Below, in pieces: positions 5,620-5,705 of a stretch of DNA of 5,705 bases. Positions within the stretch are counted from its first letter, which is position 1; the number at the start of each line of letters is the position of its first letter. The notes below the pieces were generated by a model. The model was not told where the DNA came from. It saw nothing but the letters and a program-made list of their open reading frames with translations, and did not search any database. The translations under genes were made by a program, and so were the position numbers. The stretch is from Devosia equisanguinis (lineage in GTDB: Bacteria > Pseudomonadota > Alphaproteobacteria > Rhizobiales > Devosiaceae), in NCBI GenBank assembly GCA_945888565.1, contig CAMDAL010000273.1, positions 1 to 5,705 of the forward strand, written 5' to 3'.

Positions 5620-5705
5620 CTATGAGGCTGCCGCGGCGACGCTGCTCTCGACGATCGTCGCGAGTTCAGCCTGCGAGAAGGGTTTGCTGAGCCTTGGCAG
5701 GGTCT
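5620..5705 (-). CDS. C-terminal end of a response-regulator receiver domain protein (partial)
   Basis: The last 27 codons before a TAG stop (5620-5622) read TLPRLSKPFSQAELATIV and then a short Ala/Ser-rich tail. The SKPF motif matches the conserved Lys-Pro pair at the end of beta-strand 5 of CheY-like receiver domains, and SQAELATIVESSV fits the following alpha-5 helix. Because the protein ends right after this helix, it is either a stand-alone receiver or a hybrid kinase with a C-terminal receiver. The rest, including the phosphorylated Asp, lies beyond the right edge. It shares orientation with the degenerate kinase, 417 bp upstream of that gene's start, with a tRNA on the other strand between them. 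Confidence 0.7.
   Translation of the reverse strand, partial: TLPRLSKPFSQAELATIVESSVAAAAS

Noticed and set aside
5439..5690. Plus-strand open frame of 83 codons starting inside the tRNA
   Set aside because: It begins within the tRNA-His and runs antisense to the receiver-domain gene; low-complexity Arg/Pro/Ser translation.
1..5705. Mobile elements, integrase genes, attachment sites at the tRNA, or CRISPR repeats
   Set aside because: None seen: no transposase or integrase motifs, no repeat of the tRNA 3' end within the window, and no regularly spaced repeats.

Overview
The window reads as a GC-rich alphaproteobacterial chromosome segment, probably Hyphomicrobiales and possibly Devosia-like. 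Three things point there: the GC-rich codon use, a tRNA-His with A73 and no encoded G-1:C73 pair (an alphaproteobacterial hallmark), and a very long PAS histidine-kinase-like protein of the PdhS/PleC/DivJ type. The genus is a guess.

Layout, with all protein genes on the minus strand and so read right to left. At the right edge is the C-terminal end of a receiver domain (5620-5705). Next comes a plus-strand tRNA-His (5424-5500) with a recognisable promoter (5381-5409). About 180 bp of divergent regulatory DNA follows, including a perfect 11-bp inverted repeat (5217-5241). The kinase-like gene occupies 2393-5203 and has degenerate catalytic motifs. After a gap of only 38 bp lies a compact Opp/Dpp-type ABC importer operon: DppB-like permease (1473-2354), DppC-like permease (664-1476, ATGA overlap), and a tandem-domain ATPase (start 677, 14-bp overlap, runs off the left edge).

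The three transporter genes are translationally coupled and should make one membrane complex. No substrate-binding protein is visible; it may lie beyond the left edge or elsewhere. Tight co-orientation could make the kinase gene part of the same transcript, but a terminator-like hairpin at 2239-2275 and a poor start region for the first permease leave that open.

The main oddities are protein parts that look deliberately stripped down. The kinase has Arg where the phosphoacceptor His should be, and Ser for the Mg-binding Asn. The ATPase N-terminal nucleotide-binding domain lacks the Walker A Lys, the Q-loop, the helical subdomain, the signature motif and the switch His, yet keeps Walker B. The first permease lacks most of its first periplasmic loop. 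All reading frames are intact, so this looks like functional divergence rather than decay, although that is inference.
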